Assembly: GCF_902499115.1 (NCBI RefSeq)
Contig: NZ_CABVPN010000014.1
Span: 1-64,000, forward strand
Direction of reading: 5' to 3'
DNA: 64,000 nucleotides
From: Burkholderia diffusa
GTDB lineage: Bacteria > Pseudomonadota > Gammaproteobacteria > Burkholderiales > Burkholderiaceae
The notes beneath the pieces are model-generated. The model saw nothing but the letters and a program-made list of their open reading frames with translations, did no database searches and was not told where the DNA came from. Positions 27,523-36,853 of this stretch are shown one piece after another. Each line of letters begins with the position of its first letter. Position 1 is the stretch's first letter. The position numbers were made by a program, and so were the translations under genes.

Positions 27523-28083
27523 TTACTTCGTGGCGACGAGATGAAACTTGATCTGCACTTCGTCGGCGACGATCGACGTGTCCTTCCACTCGCCGGTGCC
27601 GACGTTGAACGCCGAACGCTTGATCGGCAGCACGCCGTCGAAGGTCTGCGTCGGGCCGCTCTGCGTGACCGTGACGGGCACCGTGACGGTCTCGGACTTG
27701 CCCTTGATCGTCAGCTTGCCGGTCACGTTGTACTTGTTGCCGCCCGCCGGCGCGATCGCCGACGACGCGAAGGTCGCCTGCGGATACGCCTTTGCGTCGA
27801 ACCAGTCCTTGCCCGCGACCTGGTCGTTGTACATCTTGTCGCCGAGGTCGAAGCTCGCGATGTCGATCGTCATTTGCGCACTGCCCTGCGCGGCCTTGGC
27901 CGGGTCGAACTTCACCTGCGCGGAGAACTTCCTGAATGCGCCTTCGGTCGGCACGTTCATCTGCTTCGACACGGCGGACACCTTGCTCTTCGCGAGATCG
28001 ACGTCGGCGTGCGCCGCGGCCGACGCGACAAGTGACACCGCGGCGAACGCGGTCAGCATGGAGCGGGAGAAAGACACTTTCAT
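27523..28083 (-). CDS. YceI-family periplasmic lipid-binding protein (2)
   Basis: A 186-residue paralogue of the next gene. A signal peptide (about 1-24, ending AAAHA) precedes mature DVDLAKSKVSAV. Family motifs are GKLTIKGKSETVTVPVTV and KRSAFNVGTGEW. Start at 28083 is chosen for the AAGGAT ribosome site; a start at 28095 would overlap the cytochrome stop as ATGA. With the b561 gene upstream it matches the E. coli yceJ-yceI pair, duplicated on the yceI side. Confidence 0.9.
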   Translation of the reverse strand: MKVSFSRSMLTAFAAVSLVASAAAHADVDLAKSKVSAVSKQMNVPTEGAFRKFSAQVKFDPAKAAQGSAQMTIDIASFDLGDKMYNDQVAGKDWFDAKAYPQATFASSAIAPAGGNKYNVTGKLTIKGKSETVTVPVTVTQSGPTQTFDGVLPIKRSAFNVGTGEWKDTSIVADEVQIKFHLVATK

Positions 28084-28091
28084 GGGATCCT

Positions 28092-28655
28092 TCATTTGGC
28101 GGAGGGAAGCATCCGCGACAGCAGGCCGTCGCGGTCCAACAACTGGTGCTTGAGCGCCGCGAGCACATGCATGGCGACGAGCGAAAGCAGAATGTAATTC
28201 AAAGACACGTGCAGCGTCTTGAAGGTTTCCTTCAGCGCAGGATCGGGATCGATCAGGCGCGGCAGCGGCACGATGCCGAGATAGACGACCGGGATGTTCG
28301 ACGCGGAGCTGTACAGGTAGCCCGTAACCGGAATCACGATCATCAGCACGTACAGCAGCATGTGCACGCCGTGCGACACCGCACGCTGCCACGCCGGCGT
28401 GTCGCCCGGCAGCGGCGGCGGCAGGTGGGTCGCGCGCCACAGCACGCGCACGACGGCAAGCGCGAACACCGTCACGCCGATCCACTTGTGCCACGAGAAG
28501 TACTTGAGCTTCGTCGGCGTGAAGCCGGGGATGTCGGTCATCACCCAGCCGAGTGCGAAGCCGCAGACGATCAGCAGCGCGATCAGCCAGTGCAGCGCGA
28601 TCGCGGTGTGCGCGTAGCGTGCCGGCGAGGCCGGCGGCGATTTCGATGCCATCAT
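28092..28655 (-). CDS. Cytochrome b561 family protein
   Basis: Four-span dihaem membrane cytochrome that probably moves electrons between quinol and a periplasmic partner. The 187 residues contain His ligands in IALHWLIAL, SWHKWIG, VSHGVHMLLY and TLHVSLNYIL / AMHVLAALKHQLL. First gene of a tight operon with two YceI genes. Its co-occurrence with YceI suggests a shared quinone-linked role. Confidence 0.93.
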   Translation of the reverse strand: MMASKSPPASPARYAHTAIALHWLIALLIVCGFALGWVMTDIPGFTPTKLKYFSWHKWIGVTVFALAVVRVLWRATHLPPPLPGDTPAWQRAVSHGVHMLLYVLMIVIPVTGYLYSSASNIPVVYLGIVPLPRLIDPDPALKETFKTLHVSLNYILLSLVAMHVLAALKHQLLDRDGLLSRMLPSAK

Positions 28656-28820
28656 GGATTCCTCAGTTGAGCGAACGGCTGCGCCGGTAAATTCGTCCGA
28701 CGCTTGTCACGGGCGCCATGCTACCGCAACCTTTTGTCTCGCGCGGACTCCGAGGACAGGCGCGTCAGCCTGCTGACAGGTTTGCGCCATGTTACCGGCC
28801 GGTCACCCGGCAACGGGGCG

Positions 28821-28852
28821 TTGACACGCCGAAAAAGCCGTTTTGGTAAGAT
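28821..28852 (+). promoter_or_regulatory. Candidate promoter of the pqi operon
   Basis: A perfect -35 TTGACA (28821-28826) and a -10-like TAAGAT (28847-28852). The 20-bp spacer is longer than optimal, so an activator or a different -10 may be used. Confidence 0.4.
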
Positions 28853-28910
28853 TGGCGCGGGTTCCGGCCCCGTCGACGCGTTCCCCGCCCGTCGCACAAC
28901 CGCCTTTTCC

Positions 28911-29576
28911 ATGCAACGACACGACCTGATTGCCTGCCACGAATGCGACGCACTGTTGCATAAACCGCGCCTGAGCGGTCGCGAAATCGCGCGCTGCCCG
29001 CGCTGCGACGCACTGCTCTATCGCAACAGCACCACGCAGATCGAGCGCATCAGCGCGCTTGCGGTCGCGGCACTCGTCACGTTCGTCATCGCGCAGGCGT
29101 TCCCGATCCTCGAAATGGACCTGAACGGCACCCGCGTGCAGACGACACTGATCGGCGCGATCGACGCGCTGTGGCATCAGGACATGGAGATCGTCGGCGT
29201 GATGGTGTTCTGCTCGACCGTGCTGTTCCCGCTCGTCGAGATGGCCGCACTGCTTTACGTGCTGCTGCCGATCCGGCGTGGCGTCGTGCCGCCGGGCCTC
29301 AATTTCGTGCTGCGCACGATCCAGCTCGTGCGGCCGTGGGGGATGATCGAGGTGTTCATGCTCGGGATCGTCGTGACGATCGTGAAGATGGTGAGCCTCG
29401 CGCGCGTCGTGCCCGACGCGGCGCTGTTCGCGTTCGGCGCGCTCACGCTGATGACCGCCGTCGTGCTGATGTTCGATCCACGCACGCTGTGGGACATCGC
29501 CGACGACCTGCGCGCCGGGCGCACGCCCGCCACGCCCGACGGCACCGCTTCGCCGCCGCAAGCGCCCCGCCAATGA
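28911..29576 (+). CDS. pqiA: PqiA-like membrane protein, N-terminal-half homologue
   Basis: Inner-membrane partner of the PqiB lipid-transport bridge. At 221 residues it is about half of E. coli PqiA. A cytosolic zinc ribbon (Cys9, Cys12, Cys29, Cys32) precedes four predicted spans (first: ISALAVAALVTFVIAQAFPIL). The start at MQRHDLIACHECD is chosen because the zinc ribbon begins there. The stop overlaps the next start as ATGA, so translation is coupled to the second half. Confidence 0.88.
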   Translation: MQRHDLIACHECDALLHKPRLSGREIARCPRCDALLYRNSTTQIERISALAVAALVTFVIAQAFPILEMDLNGTRVQTTLIGAIDALWHQDMEIVGVMVFCSTVLFPLVEMAALLYVLLPIRRGVVPPGLNFVLRTIQLVRPWGMIEVFMLGIVVTIVKMVSLARVVPDAALFAFGALTLMTAVVLMFDPRTLWDIADDLRAGRTPATPDGTASPPQAPRQ

Positions 29577-30202
29577 CGATGCCGACCGCCGCCCGCGAGG
29601 GCTACGCCAGCTGCCACGCATGCGGGCTCGTGCAGACGATCGACCATCCGCACGCGCATTGCGCGCGCTGCGGCAGCACGCTTCACTTCCGCACGCCGAA
29701 CAGCATCACGCGCACCTGGGCGCTGCTGATCGCGGCCGCGATCCTCTATATTCCGGCGAACCTGCTGCCGATCATGCGCACGTCGTCGATCGTCGGCTCG
29801 CAGGAGGACACGATCATGAGCGGCGTCATCTATTTCTGGACGTCCGGCGACTGGCCGCTCGCGGTCGTCGTATTCGTCGCCAGCATCCTCGTGCCGATGC
29901 TCAAGCTCGGCGTGCTGACGATCCTCGTCGGCACCGCGCAGCGGCGCACCGTGTGGCGGCCGCTGCAGCGCACGCGCCTGTACCGGATCGTCGAGCGGAT
30001 CGGCCGCTGGTCGATGCTCGACATCTTCGTCGTGACGCTCACCGTCGCGCTCGTCCATTTCCGTTCGCTCGCCGTCATCACGGCCGGCCCCGGCGCGCTC
30101 GCGTTCGGCTCGGTCGTGATCCTGACGATGCTCGCGTCGATGCAGTTCGATCCCCGCCTGATCTGGGATCCAGTCGAAACCTCAGGGAAACACCATGAAT
30201 AG
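29573..30202 (+). CDS. pqiA: PqiA-like membrane protein, C-terminal-half homologue
   Basis: Second PqiA half, 209 residues: zinc ribbon with Cys14, Cys17, Cys30 and Cys33, then four predicted spans (ALLIAAAILYIPANLLPIM, WPLAVVVFVASILVPMLKLGVL and two more). It overlaps the first half by 4 bp and pqiB by 8 bp. Together the two genes equal one full-length PqiA, which has two homologous halves. Confidence 0.88.
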   Translation: MTMPTAAREGYASCHACGLVQTIDHPHAHCARCGSTLHFRTPNSITRTWALLIAAAILYIPANLLPIMRTSSIVGSQEDTIMSGVIYFWTSGDWPLAVVVFVASILVPMLKLGVLTILVGTAQRRTVWRPLQRTRLYRIVERIGRWSMLDIFVVTLTVALVHFRSLAVITAGPGALAFGSVVILTMLASMQFDPRLIWDPVETSGKHHE

Positions 30203-31814
30203 TCCGCAAGGCCCGCAGCAAGACGCGTCCCGGCCGCCCGATCCGGCGATCTCGACGAAAAGCGGCTGGCTGCCGTCGCTCGTCTGGCTCGTGCCGCTGA
30301 TCGCCGCGCTGATCGGTATCGGCCTCGTGATCAAGTCCGTGCGCGAGCGCGGCCCGGAAATCTCGATCAGCTTCCACAGCGCGGAAGGGCTCGAGCCGGG
30401 CAAGACGCAGGTCAAGTTCAAGGACGTCGAGATCGGCATGGTCAAGACGATCAAGCTGTCGAAGGACTTGTCGCGCGTGCTCGTCCAGGTGCAGCTGAAG
30501 AAGGAAGCCGAGGACTTCGCGGTCAAGGGCTCGCGCTTCTGGATCGTGCGTCCGCGCGTCGGCGCGACCGGCGTGTCGGGGCTCGGCACGCTGCTGTCGG
30601 GCGCGTACATCGGCGTCGATGCCGGCCACGGGCAGGACACGCAGACCGACTTCACCGGCCTCGAGACGCCGCCGGCCGTGACCGGCGACCAGAAGGGCAC
30701 GCAATACGTGCTGCGCGGCGATTCCCTCGGCTCGGTCGACATCGGCTCGCCCGTCTACTACCGCCGCGTGCAGGTCGGCCAGGTGGTCGGCTTCTCGCTC
30801 GACAAGGACGGCACGGGCGTCACGTTCAACGTGTTCGTCAACGCGCCGTACGACCAGTACGTCGGCGTGAACTCGCGCTGGTGGCAGGCGAGCGGCGTCG
30901 ACCTGCGGCTCGATTCGAGCGGCCTGAAGCTGAACACGCAGTCGCTCGCGACCGTGATCCTCGGCGGCATCGCGTTCCAGACGCCGCCGAACCAGGACAG
31001 CGGCGCGACGGCGCCGAACAACACGACCTTCCGCCTCGGCTCCGACGAGACGGACGCGATGCGCGATCCGGACGGCCAGCCGCTGCAGGTCGTGATGAAC
31101 TTCAACCAGTCGCTGCGCGGGCTCGCGGTAGGCGCGCCGGTCGACTTCCGCGGCATCGTGCTCGGCGAAGTGACGAACATCGGCATCGACTTCGATCCGA
31201 AGACCAAGAACTTCCTGATGCCGGTGACGATGAACGTGTATCCGGAGCGGCTCGGCCCGCGCTTCCGCGAAACGATCGAGAGCAAGGGCGAACCGGGCCG
31301 CCGCGAGATCGTCACGCGCCTCGTCAGGCACGGGCTGCGCGGCCAGCTGCGCACCGGCAACCTGCTGACGAGCCAGCTTTATGTCGCGCTCGACTTCTTC
31401 CCGAAGGCACCGGTCGTGGAAATCGACGCGGCACGCCAGCCGCTCGAGCTGCCGACCGTGCCGAACACGCTCGACGAACTGCAGCTGCAGGTCGCCGACA
31501 TCGCGAAGAAGCTCGACAAGGTGCCGTTCGACCAGATCGGCGCGAACCTGAACAGCGCGCTGTCGAACGCCGACAAGCTCTTCAAGCAGCTCGACACGCA
31601 GGTCGCTCCGGAAGCGCGCGACACGCTGTCGGCCGCGAAGCAGACCTTCTCGACCGCCGAGGCGACGCTGCAGCAGGATTCGCCGCTGCAGTCCGACGTG
31701 CGCGGCGCACTGAAGGAACTCACGCGCACGCTGCAATCGCTGAACGCGCTCGCCGACTATCTGGAGCGCCATCCCGAATCGCTGCTCAAGGGCAAGCCAG
31801 GAGATCAACAATGA
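30195..31814 (+). CDS. pqiB: MCE-domain lipid transport protein PqiB
   Basis: Periplasm-spanning MCE protein that forms a hydrophobic tunnel for lipids between the membranes. The 539 residues start with one membrane anchor (LPSLVWLVPLIAALIGIGLVI) and continue as repeated MCE domains (ISFHSAEGLEPGKTQVKFKDVEIG, YVLRGDSLGSVDIGSPVYYRRVQVG, FNQSLRGLAVGAPVDFRGIVLGE). A C-terminal coiled-coil region follows (about 430-535). Length matches E. coli PqiB (three MCE domains). Overlaps pqiC by ATGA. Confidence 0.93.
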   Translation: MNSPQGPQQDASRPPDPAISTKSGWLPSLVWLVPLIAALIGIGLVIKSVRERGPEISISFHSAEGLEPGKTQVKFKDVEIGMVKTIKLSKDLSRVLVQVQLKKEAEDFAVKGSRFWIVRPRVGATGVSGLGTLLSGAYIGVDAGHGQDTQTDFTGLETPPAVTGDQKGTQYVLRGDSLGSVDIGSPVYYRRVQVGQVVGFSLDKDGTGVTFNVFVNAPYDQYVGVNSRWWQASGVDLRLDSSGLKLNTQSLATVILGGIAFQTPPNQDSGATAPNNTTFRLGSDETDAMRDPDGQPLQVVMNFNQSLRGLAVGAPVDFRGIVLGEVTNIGIDFDPKTKNFLMPVTMNVYPERLGPRFRETIESKGEPGRREIVTRLVRHGLRGQLRTGNLLTSQLYVALDFFPKAPVVEIDAARQPLELPTVPNTLDELQLQVADIAKKLDKVPFDQIGANLNSALSNADKLFKQLDTQVAPEARDTLSAAKQTFSTAEATLQQDSPLQSDVRGALKELTRTLQSLNALADYLERHPESLLKGKPGDQQ

Positions 31815-32548
31815 CGACGACACGCGCGAACATCGTCGCGAGCGGCGCGGCGGCAGTCTTCGCCGCGCTTGCGCTCGCCGCGTGCAGCTCGCCGCCCGCG
31901 CGGTTCTATACGCTGAGCCCGGCCGACGCAGCCGCGCCCGTGCGTACCGCGCCCGCCAACCCGTCGTTCCTGATCGAGGTGCCGTCCGTCGGCGTGCCCG
32001 AGCAGGTCGCGAAGAGCCAGCTCGTCGTGCAGAAGAACGCCGCGCAGGTCGACGTGCTCGAACAGGAGCGCTGGGCCGCGCCGCCCGCCGACGAAATCCG
32101 CCGCGCGTTGTCCGACGACCTCGCCGCGCAGCTCGGCACGATCGACGTCGCGAATTCCGCGTATCCGGCCGGCGTGCCCGTCTATCGGATCAGCGTGAAC
32201 GTGCAGCGCTTCGAGTCGTGGCCCGGCAAACGCGCGGCGATCGATGCGGTGTGGAGCGTGCGCGCGCTCGGCACGCAGGCCGTGATGACGTGTCGCACGA
32301 GCGTCGCGGAACCGGTCGCCGACGGCTACGACGCGCTCGTCGCGGGCCACCGGCGCGCGCTCGACGTGATCGCATCGCAGGCCGCGTCCGGCGTGCGCGC
32401 GATGGCCGCGCGGCGCGGAGCCGCGGCTGCGTCGGTCACCTCGACGACCGCGTCCGGCAAGGCAACGGCCGCCGCGCCCGCCGTGCCTTGCCCGGCCAGT
32501 CCGATGCCCGGCGACGATGCGGGCGCGACGGGCAAGTCCGGCGCGTAA
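31811..32548 (+). CDS. pqiC: Outer-membrane lipoprotein PqiC
   Basis: Predicted lipoprotein that docks PqiB at the outer membrane. It is 245 residues. The signal peptide ends in the lipobox LALAACSS, so Cys24 or so is lipidated. The family start SSPPARFYTLSP and an ABC-type auxiliary domain (PqiC/YmbA, DUF330) follow. The last 50 residues are low-complexity Ala/Thr/Ser. Confidence 0.88.
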   Translation: MTTTRANIVASGAAAVFAALALAACSSPPARFYTLSPADAAAPVRTAPANPSFLIEVPSVGVPEQVAKSQLVVQKNAAQVDVLEQERWAAPPADEIRRALSDDLAAQLGTIDVANSAYPAGVPVYRISVNVQRFESWPGKRAAIDAVWSVRALGTQAVMTCRTSVAEPVADGYDALVAGHRRALDVIASQAASGVRAMAARRGAAAASVTSTTASGKATAAAPAVPCPASPMPGDDAGATGKSGA

Positions 32549-33051
32549 GCGCGACGCGCGGGCCGGCGGCCGATGCATGCGCGCGGCACGGCTGCACTCG
32601 GCACACGCCGCCCGATAGTCATCGTCGGCATCGATCCGCGTGCGCATGCAACCGCGCACGCGAACCTGCCGCCCTCGCCGCCACTGCCTGCGCTGCCCGC
32701 ATCCATCGGCCGGACGGCGGCTTTGCATTGTTTGTCAAAATCCGCCGGAACCGGCACCATGCAACGCGGTCGGCTTGCGTTTTCGCGCCCGATTGACGAT
32801 CCTACGCACTTTCCGGCTCGCGCCGCTCGTCGCGCGCGCACGCCGGCGGCGATCCGCCAGTGGTATCCGGTCCGATCGCCGCGTCTGTCGGGGCGCGCAT
32901 GCGATCCGCGTGGTCCGCGCCGGGGCAGCCGCATCGCGGGTCGCCGCGCATCGTCCGCGCCCCCGACCAGCCTCACCGTTCTCCCCGGCGCCGCGCCCTG
33001 TTCCGGCCGGCATCCCGAACCCGCCCGTCCAGGGCTTTCGCTATTCCGTTT
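32549..33051. other. 503-bp gap between pqiC and the Gcr-family gene
   Basis: GC-rich with no convincing gene. Around 32724-32745 there is an A/T-richer patch (TTTGCATTGTTTGTCAAAAT) that could hold the promoter of the next gene, but no good -35/-10 pair. Open frames run through it only as upstream extensions or antisense shadows. I see no terminator with a T tract after pqiC. Confidence 0.4.
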
Positions 33052-35175
33052 ATGTTTCGTTCCCTGACGACCCTGATCAAGAAGTGGCGCGCGTCGCGCA
33101 ATGCGGGCCACCAGCTCGATGCGTTGCTTGCGCATGCCGACGCGGAGGCGTCGTACGCCGAACGCAGCGAATGGCTGATCGAGCTCGCGCACTGGCTGCG
33201 CCGCAACGGCGCGATGCAGGTCGCGCACGACACGCCGGCCGAACGCGACGCCGACGCGCGCGCGTATCCGGCGCACGCGCGGCTGCGCTACCTGTTCCAC
33301 GTGCTCGACCGCAATCCCGCATGGAAATCGCACGCCGCGCGCATCCTGCGCGGGATTCTGCGCGAATGCGACGGCATCTCGCTGCTGTGCGACGCGGGGA
33401 TGCCCGTACATTCCGGTTTCTTCGGCGCGCTGTTCGAGCGCATCGACGCGTCGCTGATCCCACCCGCGCCGAACCGCCGCGAACTGACGGCGCTGTTCAC
33501 GCTGATGTTCCCGGCACCCGGGGACGCGCAATGGATCGACGCGCTGCCCGATGACCTGCTCGCGCGCCTCGCCGAGCTGTTCTCGTTCGACGTCACCGAC
33601 GAAGAGCGCCACGAGCCCGGCTCGTTCTCGCGCGACCTGCTGGCCGCGCTGCACAACCTGACCTGCCAGATCAGCTCGACCGGCCTGTCGCAGACGGTGC
33701 GCAGCCGCCTGTCCGACGACGACGCGCGCAAGCCGCTCGAAACGCAGCCGTTCTATCGGCTCACGCGCGCGATGCTCGCGGTCGAGACCGCGCACGCGGC
33801 CGTGGAGGACGGCGGCGACCCGAGCAAGCTGCTTCATGAGGTGAACTACCTGCGCGTGCTGCTCGACGAATGCCGGATCGCCGTCGACGATGTGTTCGCG
33901 CACCTGTACCGCAACGGCGTGTCGGTCGACATCGTGTTCCAGGTCGAACGGATGCGCATGCGCATCCTGCGCGCGGAAATGCTGCTCAACGCGTGGATGG
34001 CACGCGACGACCTGCGCGGGATGGCGCGCCTGACGGCCGAACTCGTCGACGCGAACCAGAACAGCCAGAGCGTGTCGCACCTCATGCGCAGCAACTTCTC
34101 GCTGTTCGCGCGCAAGCTCGTCGAGACCAACGCGGACACCGGCGAGCACTACATCTCGCGCGGCCGCGCCGAGTACCTGAAGATGCTGCGGATGGCCGCG
34201 GGCGGCGGGCTCGTCACCGTCGTGACCGTGTGCGTGAAGTTCGCGATCACCGGCGCGCACCTGCAGTCGATGCTCGAAGGGTTGCTCGCGGGCGTCAACT
34301 ACGCGGCGAGCTTCATGCTGATGCACTTCCTGCATTTCACGCTCGCGACCAAGCAGCCCGCGATGACCGCGCCGACGCTCGCGCGCGAGCTCGACGACAC
34401 CGGTCACGAGGAAGGCGTGAAGGCGTTCGTCGCGTCGGTGATCGCGCTGATCCGCACGCAGGCCGCGGCGATTTCCGGCAACGTGCTCGTCGTGCTCCCC
34501 GTGTGCCTGCTCGTGCAGCTGTTCGCCGGCAACCTGCTGCACGCGAACCTGATCTCGCCGGAGAAGGCGCACGCGACGCTGCATTCGTTCTCGCTGCTGG
34601 GCCCGACGCCATTCTATGCGGCGCTCACGGGCGTGCTGCTGTGGGCGTCGAGCCTGCTCGCGGGCTGGGCCGACAACTGGTTCGTGCTGCATCGGGTCGG
34701 CGACGCGCTCACGTACAACCGGCGGCTGCGGCTCACGCTCGGCGCGTCGGGTGCCGCGAAACTCGCGCACTTCTGTCGCTCGAACGTCGCGGGCGTCGTC
34801 GCCAACGTGGGTCTCGGCCTGATGCTCGGCCTGATCCCGGCGATCGTCACCGTGTTCCTGTTCCCGTTCGAGGTGCGCCACGTGACGCTGTCGGCCGGGT
34901 CGATCGGGATCGCGCTCGGCGTGCTCGGCAAGGGCGCGCTCGGCACGCCCGAGCTGTGGTGGGCCTGCGCCGGCGTCCTGAGCATGGCGATCCTCAACGT
35001 GCTCGTGAGCTTCGCGCTCGCATTCACGATGGCCGTGCGCTCGCGCAGCCTGCGCCGCACCAAGGTGCGCGCGCTGGTCGGCGCGATCGTCCGCACGGTG
35101 CTGTCCAAGCCGTCCGCGCTGTTCTGGCCGGCCGGCGCGCCGGCCGCGCGGGCCGGCCAGCCAGGCGCTCACTGA
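33052..35175 (+). CDS. Gcr-family multi-span membrane protein (often named site-specific recombinase)
   Basis: A 707-residue protein of the family seeded by the gonococcal gcr gene and commonly labelled site-specific recombinase. I see no integrase or resolvase catalytic motif. The N-terminal 370 residues are soluble and helical; residues about 370-650 contain repeated strongly hydrophobic segments (GGGLVTVVTVCVKFAI, NVLVVLPVCLLVQLFAG, GVLLWASSLLAGWADNW, VVANVGLGLMLGLIPAIVTVFLFPF). That is the architecture of a membrane protein. The start at MFRSLTTLIKKW is chosen because the upstream extension is low-complexity. Confidence 0.8.
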   Translation: MFRSLTTLIKKWRASRNAGHQLDALLAHADAEASYAERSEWLIELAHWLRRNGAMQVAHDTPAERDADARAYPAHARLRYLFHVLDRNPAWKSHAARILRGILRECDGISLLCDAGMPVHSGFFGALFERIDASLIPPAPNRRELTALFTLMFPAPGDAQWIDALPDDLLARLAELFSFDVTDEERHEPGSFSRDLLAALHNLTCQISSTGLSQTVRSRLSDDDARKPLETQPFYRLTRAMLAVETAHAAVEDGGDPSKLLHEVNYLRVLLDECRIAVDDVFAHLYRNGVSVDIVFQVERMRMRILRAEMLLNAWMARDDLRGMARLTAELVDANQNSQSVSHLMRSNFSLFARKLVETNADTGEHYISRGRAEYLKMLRMAAGGGLVTVVTVCVKFAITGAHLQSMLEGLLAGVNYAASFMLMHFLHFTLATKQPAMTAPTLARELDDTGHEEGVKAFVASVIALIRTQAAAISGNVLVVLPVCLLVQLFAGNLLHANLISPEKAHATLHSFSLLGPTPFYAALTGVLLWASSLLAGWADNWFVLHRVGDALTYNRRLRLTLGASGAAKLAHFCRSNVAGVVANVGLGLMLGLIPAIVTVFLFPFEVRHVTLSAGSIGIALGVLGKGALGTPELWWACAGVLSMAILNVLVSFALAFTMAVRSRSLRRTKVRALVGAIVRTVLSKPSALFWPAGAPAARAGQPGAH

Positions 35176-35305
35176 CCGTCCGACGGCGGCGCGCAGCCCG
35201 AGGCAGGCGTCGCCGCGCGGGCCTGCCGTCTCGCCGTCGGGCCCGGCGCACCGGCACCGGCGCGCCGAATCGGATGCAACGCCGGCTCCGGCCGCCCGCG
35301 CCGCG

Positions 35306-35311
35306 TACAAT
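35306..35311 (+). promoter_or_regulatory. Candidate -10 box for the RlmL-like gene
   Basis: TACAAT lies 36 bp before the ATG at 35342, predicting a leader of about 24 nt. Confidence 0.4.
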
Positions 35312-35341
35312 AGTGGACTTTTGCACGTCCTCACCCGCCTT

Positions 35342-36640
35342 ATGTCCTCGCCCACCCTGTACGAATTCTTCGCTCCCTGCCCGCGCGGCCTCGAAGCGGC
35401 GCTTGCCGCCGAGCTGGCCGAAATCGCCGGCCGACATCTGGACGGCGCGCCGTTCACCGCGGGCGCGCAGGTGCCGGGCGGCGTTCATTTCCGCGGCGGC
35501 TGGACCGCCGGCATGGCCGCGAACCTCCATTCGCGAATCGCGAGCCGGATCCTGCTGAAGATCGCGCACCGCCCGTACCGCAACGAACAGGACGTCTACG
35601 CGCTGGCGCTCGAGCAGCCATGGGAGCGCTGGTTCGCATCGACGCAGACGCTGCGCGTCGACATCACCGCGATCAAGTCGCCGCTGAAGAGCCTCGAATT
35701 CGCGACGCTGCGCGTGAAGGACGCGATCTGCGACCGGATGCGCGACAAGACCGGCGCACGCCCGAGCATCGACACCGGCGCGCCGGACGTGCGCGTGTTC
35801 GCGTTCCTGACGGCCACCGAGTGCACGCTGTACCTCGATACGTCGGGCGAGCCGCTGTTCAAGCGCGGCTGGCGCCTCGACAAGGGCGCGGCGCCGCTGC
35901 GCGAGAACCTCGCGGCCGGCATCTTGCGCCTGACGGGCTGGACGCCCGGCACGCCGCTGTATGACCCGATGTGCGGCAGCGGCACCTTCCTCGCGGAAGC
36001 CGCGCAGATCGCGCTCGGCGTCGCCCCGGGCGTCGAGCGCCGGTTCGGCTTCGAGAAGCTCAAGCAGTACGACATCACCGCATGGCAGGGCCTGAAGGTC
36101 GCGGCGCTCGACGCGAAGCGCGCGGCGCGCGGCAAGCGCGATTCGCTCGGCGTGTACGGCAGCGACATCTCGGGCGACATGCTCGAGAAGGCGCGCGCGA
36201 ACCTCGAGCGTGCGGGCGTGCCGTCGGTATGGCTCAAGCAGGTCGACGCGCGCGGGATGACGCCGCCGTGCGACGGCCCGGGCATCATTCTCGCGAACCC
36301 GCCGTACGGCGAGCGGATCGAGGTGCGCGGCCGCAGCGCGCGCGGCGAGGTGCGCGAGACGGGCCGCAACCGCGGCAACGACGACGCATTCCGCCGCACG
36401 CACACCGACGCACCGGACAGCGAATTCTTCAACGCGCTCGGCGATGCGCTCAAGCAGCGCTTCACGGGCTGGCAGGCGTTCCTGCTGACGTCGGACCGGT
36501 CCCTGCCGGGCCTGCTGCGCCTGCGCGAATCGGCGAAGACGCCGCTGTTCAACGGCGCGCTCGAATGCCGGTTGTTCCGCTTCGACCTGATCGCCGGCAG
36601 CGTGAAGGCACGCCCCGCCGCGCCGGAAGGCGACGCCTGA
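35342..36640 (+). CDS. THUMP-domain RNA guanine-N2 methyltransferase (RlmL N-terminal type)
   Basis: SAM-dependent methyltransferase, probably for m2G2445 of 23S rRNA. The 432 residues contain an N-terminal THUMP region (EFFAPCPRGLEAALAAELAEI at the start), a SAM-binding motif DPMCGSGTFLAEAA and the catalytic motif NPPYGERI. It lacks the RlmK half found in the fused E. coli RlmKL. A TTG start 7 codons upstream is possible; the ATG is used here. Confidence 0.88.
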   Translation: MSSPTLYEFFAPCPRGLEAALAAELAEIAGRHLDGAPFTAGAQVPGGVHFRGGWTAGMAANLHSRIASRILLKIAHRPYRNEQDVYALALEQPWERWFASTQTLRVDITAIKSPLKSLEFATLRVKDAICDRMRDKTGARPSIDTGAPDVRVFAFLTATECTLYLDTSGEPLFKRGWRLDKGAAPLRENLAAGILRLTGWTPGTPLYDPMCGSGTFLAEAAQIALGVAPGVERRFGFEKLKQYDITAWQGLKVAALDAKRAARGKRDSLGVYGSDISGDMLEKARANLERAGVPSVWLKQVDARGMTPPCDGPGIILANPPYGERIEVRGRSARGEVRETGRNRGNDDAFRRTHTDAPDSEFFNALGDALKQRFTGWQAFLLTSDRSLPGLLRLRESAKTPLFNGALECRLFRFDLIAGSVKARPAAPEGDA

Positions 36641-36682
36641 CACGCGAGACGGCCGCCGCGGCCGCCTGCTGACACCCAGACG

Positions 36683-36710
36683 ACGCCCGGCCTGAGCCGG
36701 GCGTTTTTCT
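36683..36710 (+). terminator. Terminator after the RlmL-like gene
   Basis: Stem ACGCCCGGC / GCCGGGCGT (36683-36691 with 36696-36704), loop CTGA, then a T-rich tract. Confidence 0.9.
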
Positions 36711-36835
36711 TTCCACCGCCCCCACGCGGGCAGTGCCCGCGTGCCGCGCCGCCACCCGCGCGCCGATGCGGTTCCCGCACCGCCCTTACCCGCCAAAGCC
36801 GTCAGGTCCCCCTTTTGTCAGCACCGCCACGACTA

Positions 36836-36853
36836 CTGACAGCACGCTGTCAG
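36836..36853. promoter_or_regulatory. Perfect palindrome upstream of the VOC gene
   Basis: CTGACAGC-AC-GCTGTCAG, 8-bp arms around a 2-bp centre, 79 bp before the VOC start codon. A TGTCAGCA copy of one arm occurs 32 bp upstream at 36817-36824. A good candidate operator, possibly for the WYL regulator encoded two genes on. Confidence 0.55.

Noticed and set aside
32326..35457. 1043-codon minus-strand open frame opposite the Gcr-family gene
   Set aside because: Same GC-shadow effect; low-complexity Arg/His-rich translation and no ribosome site.
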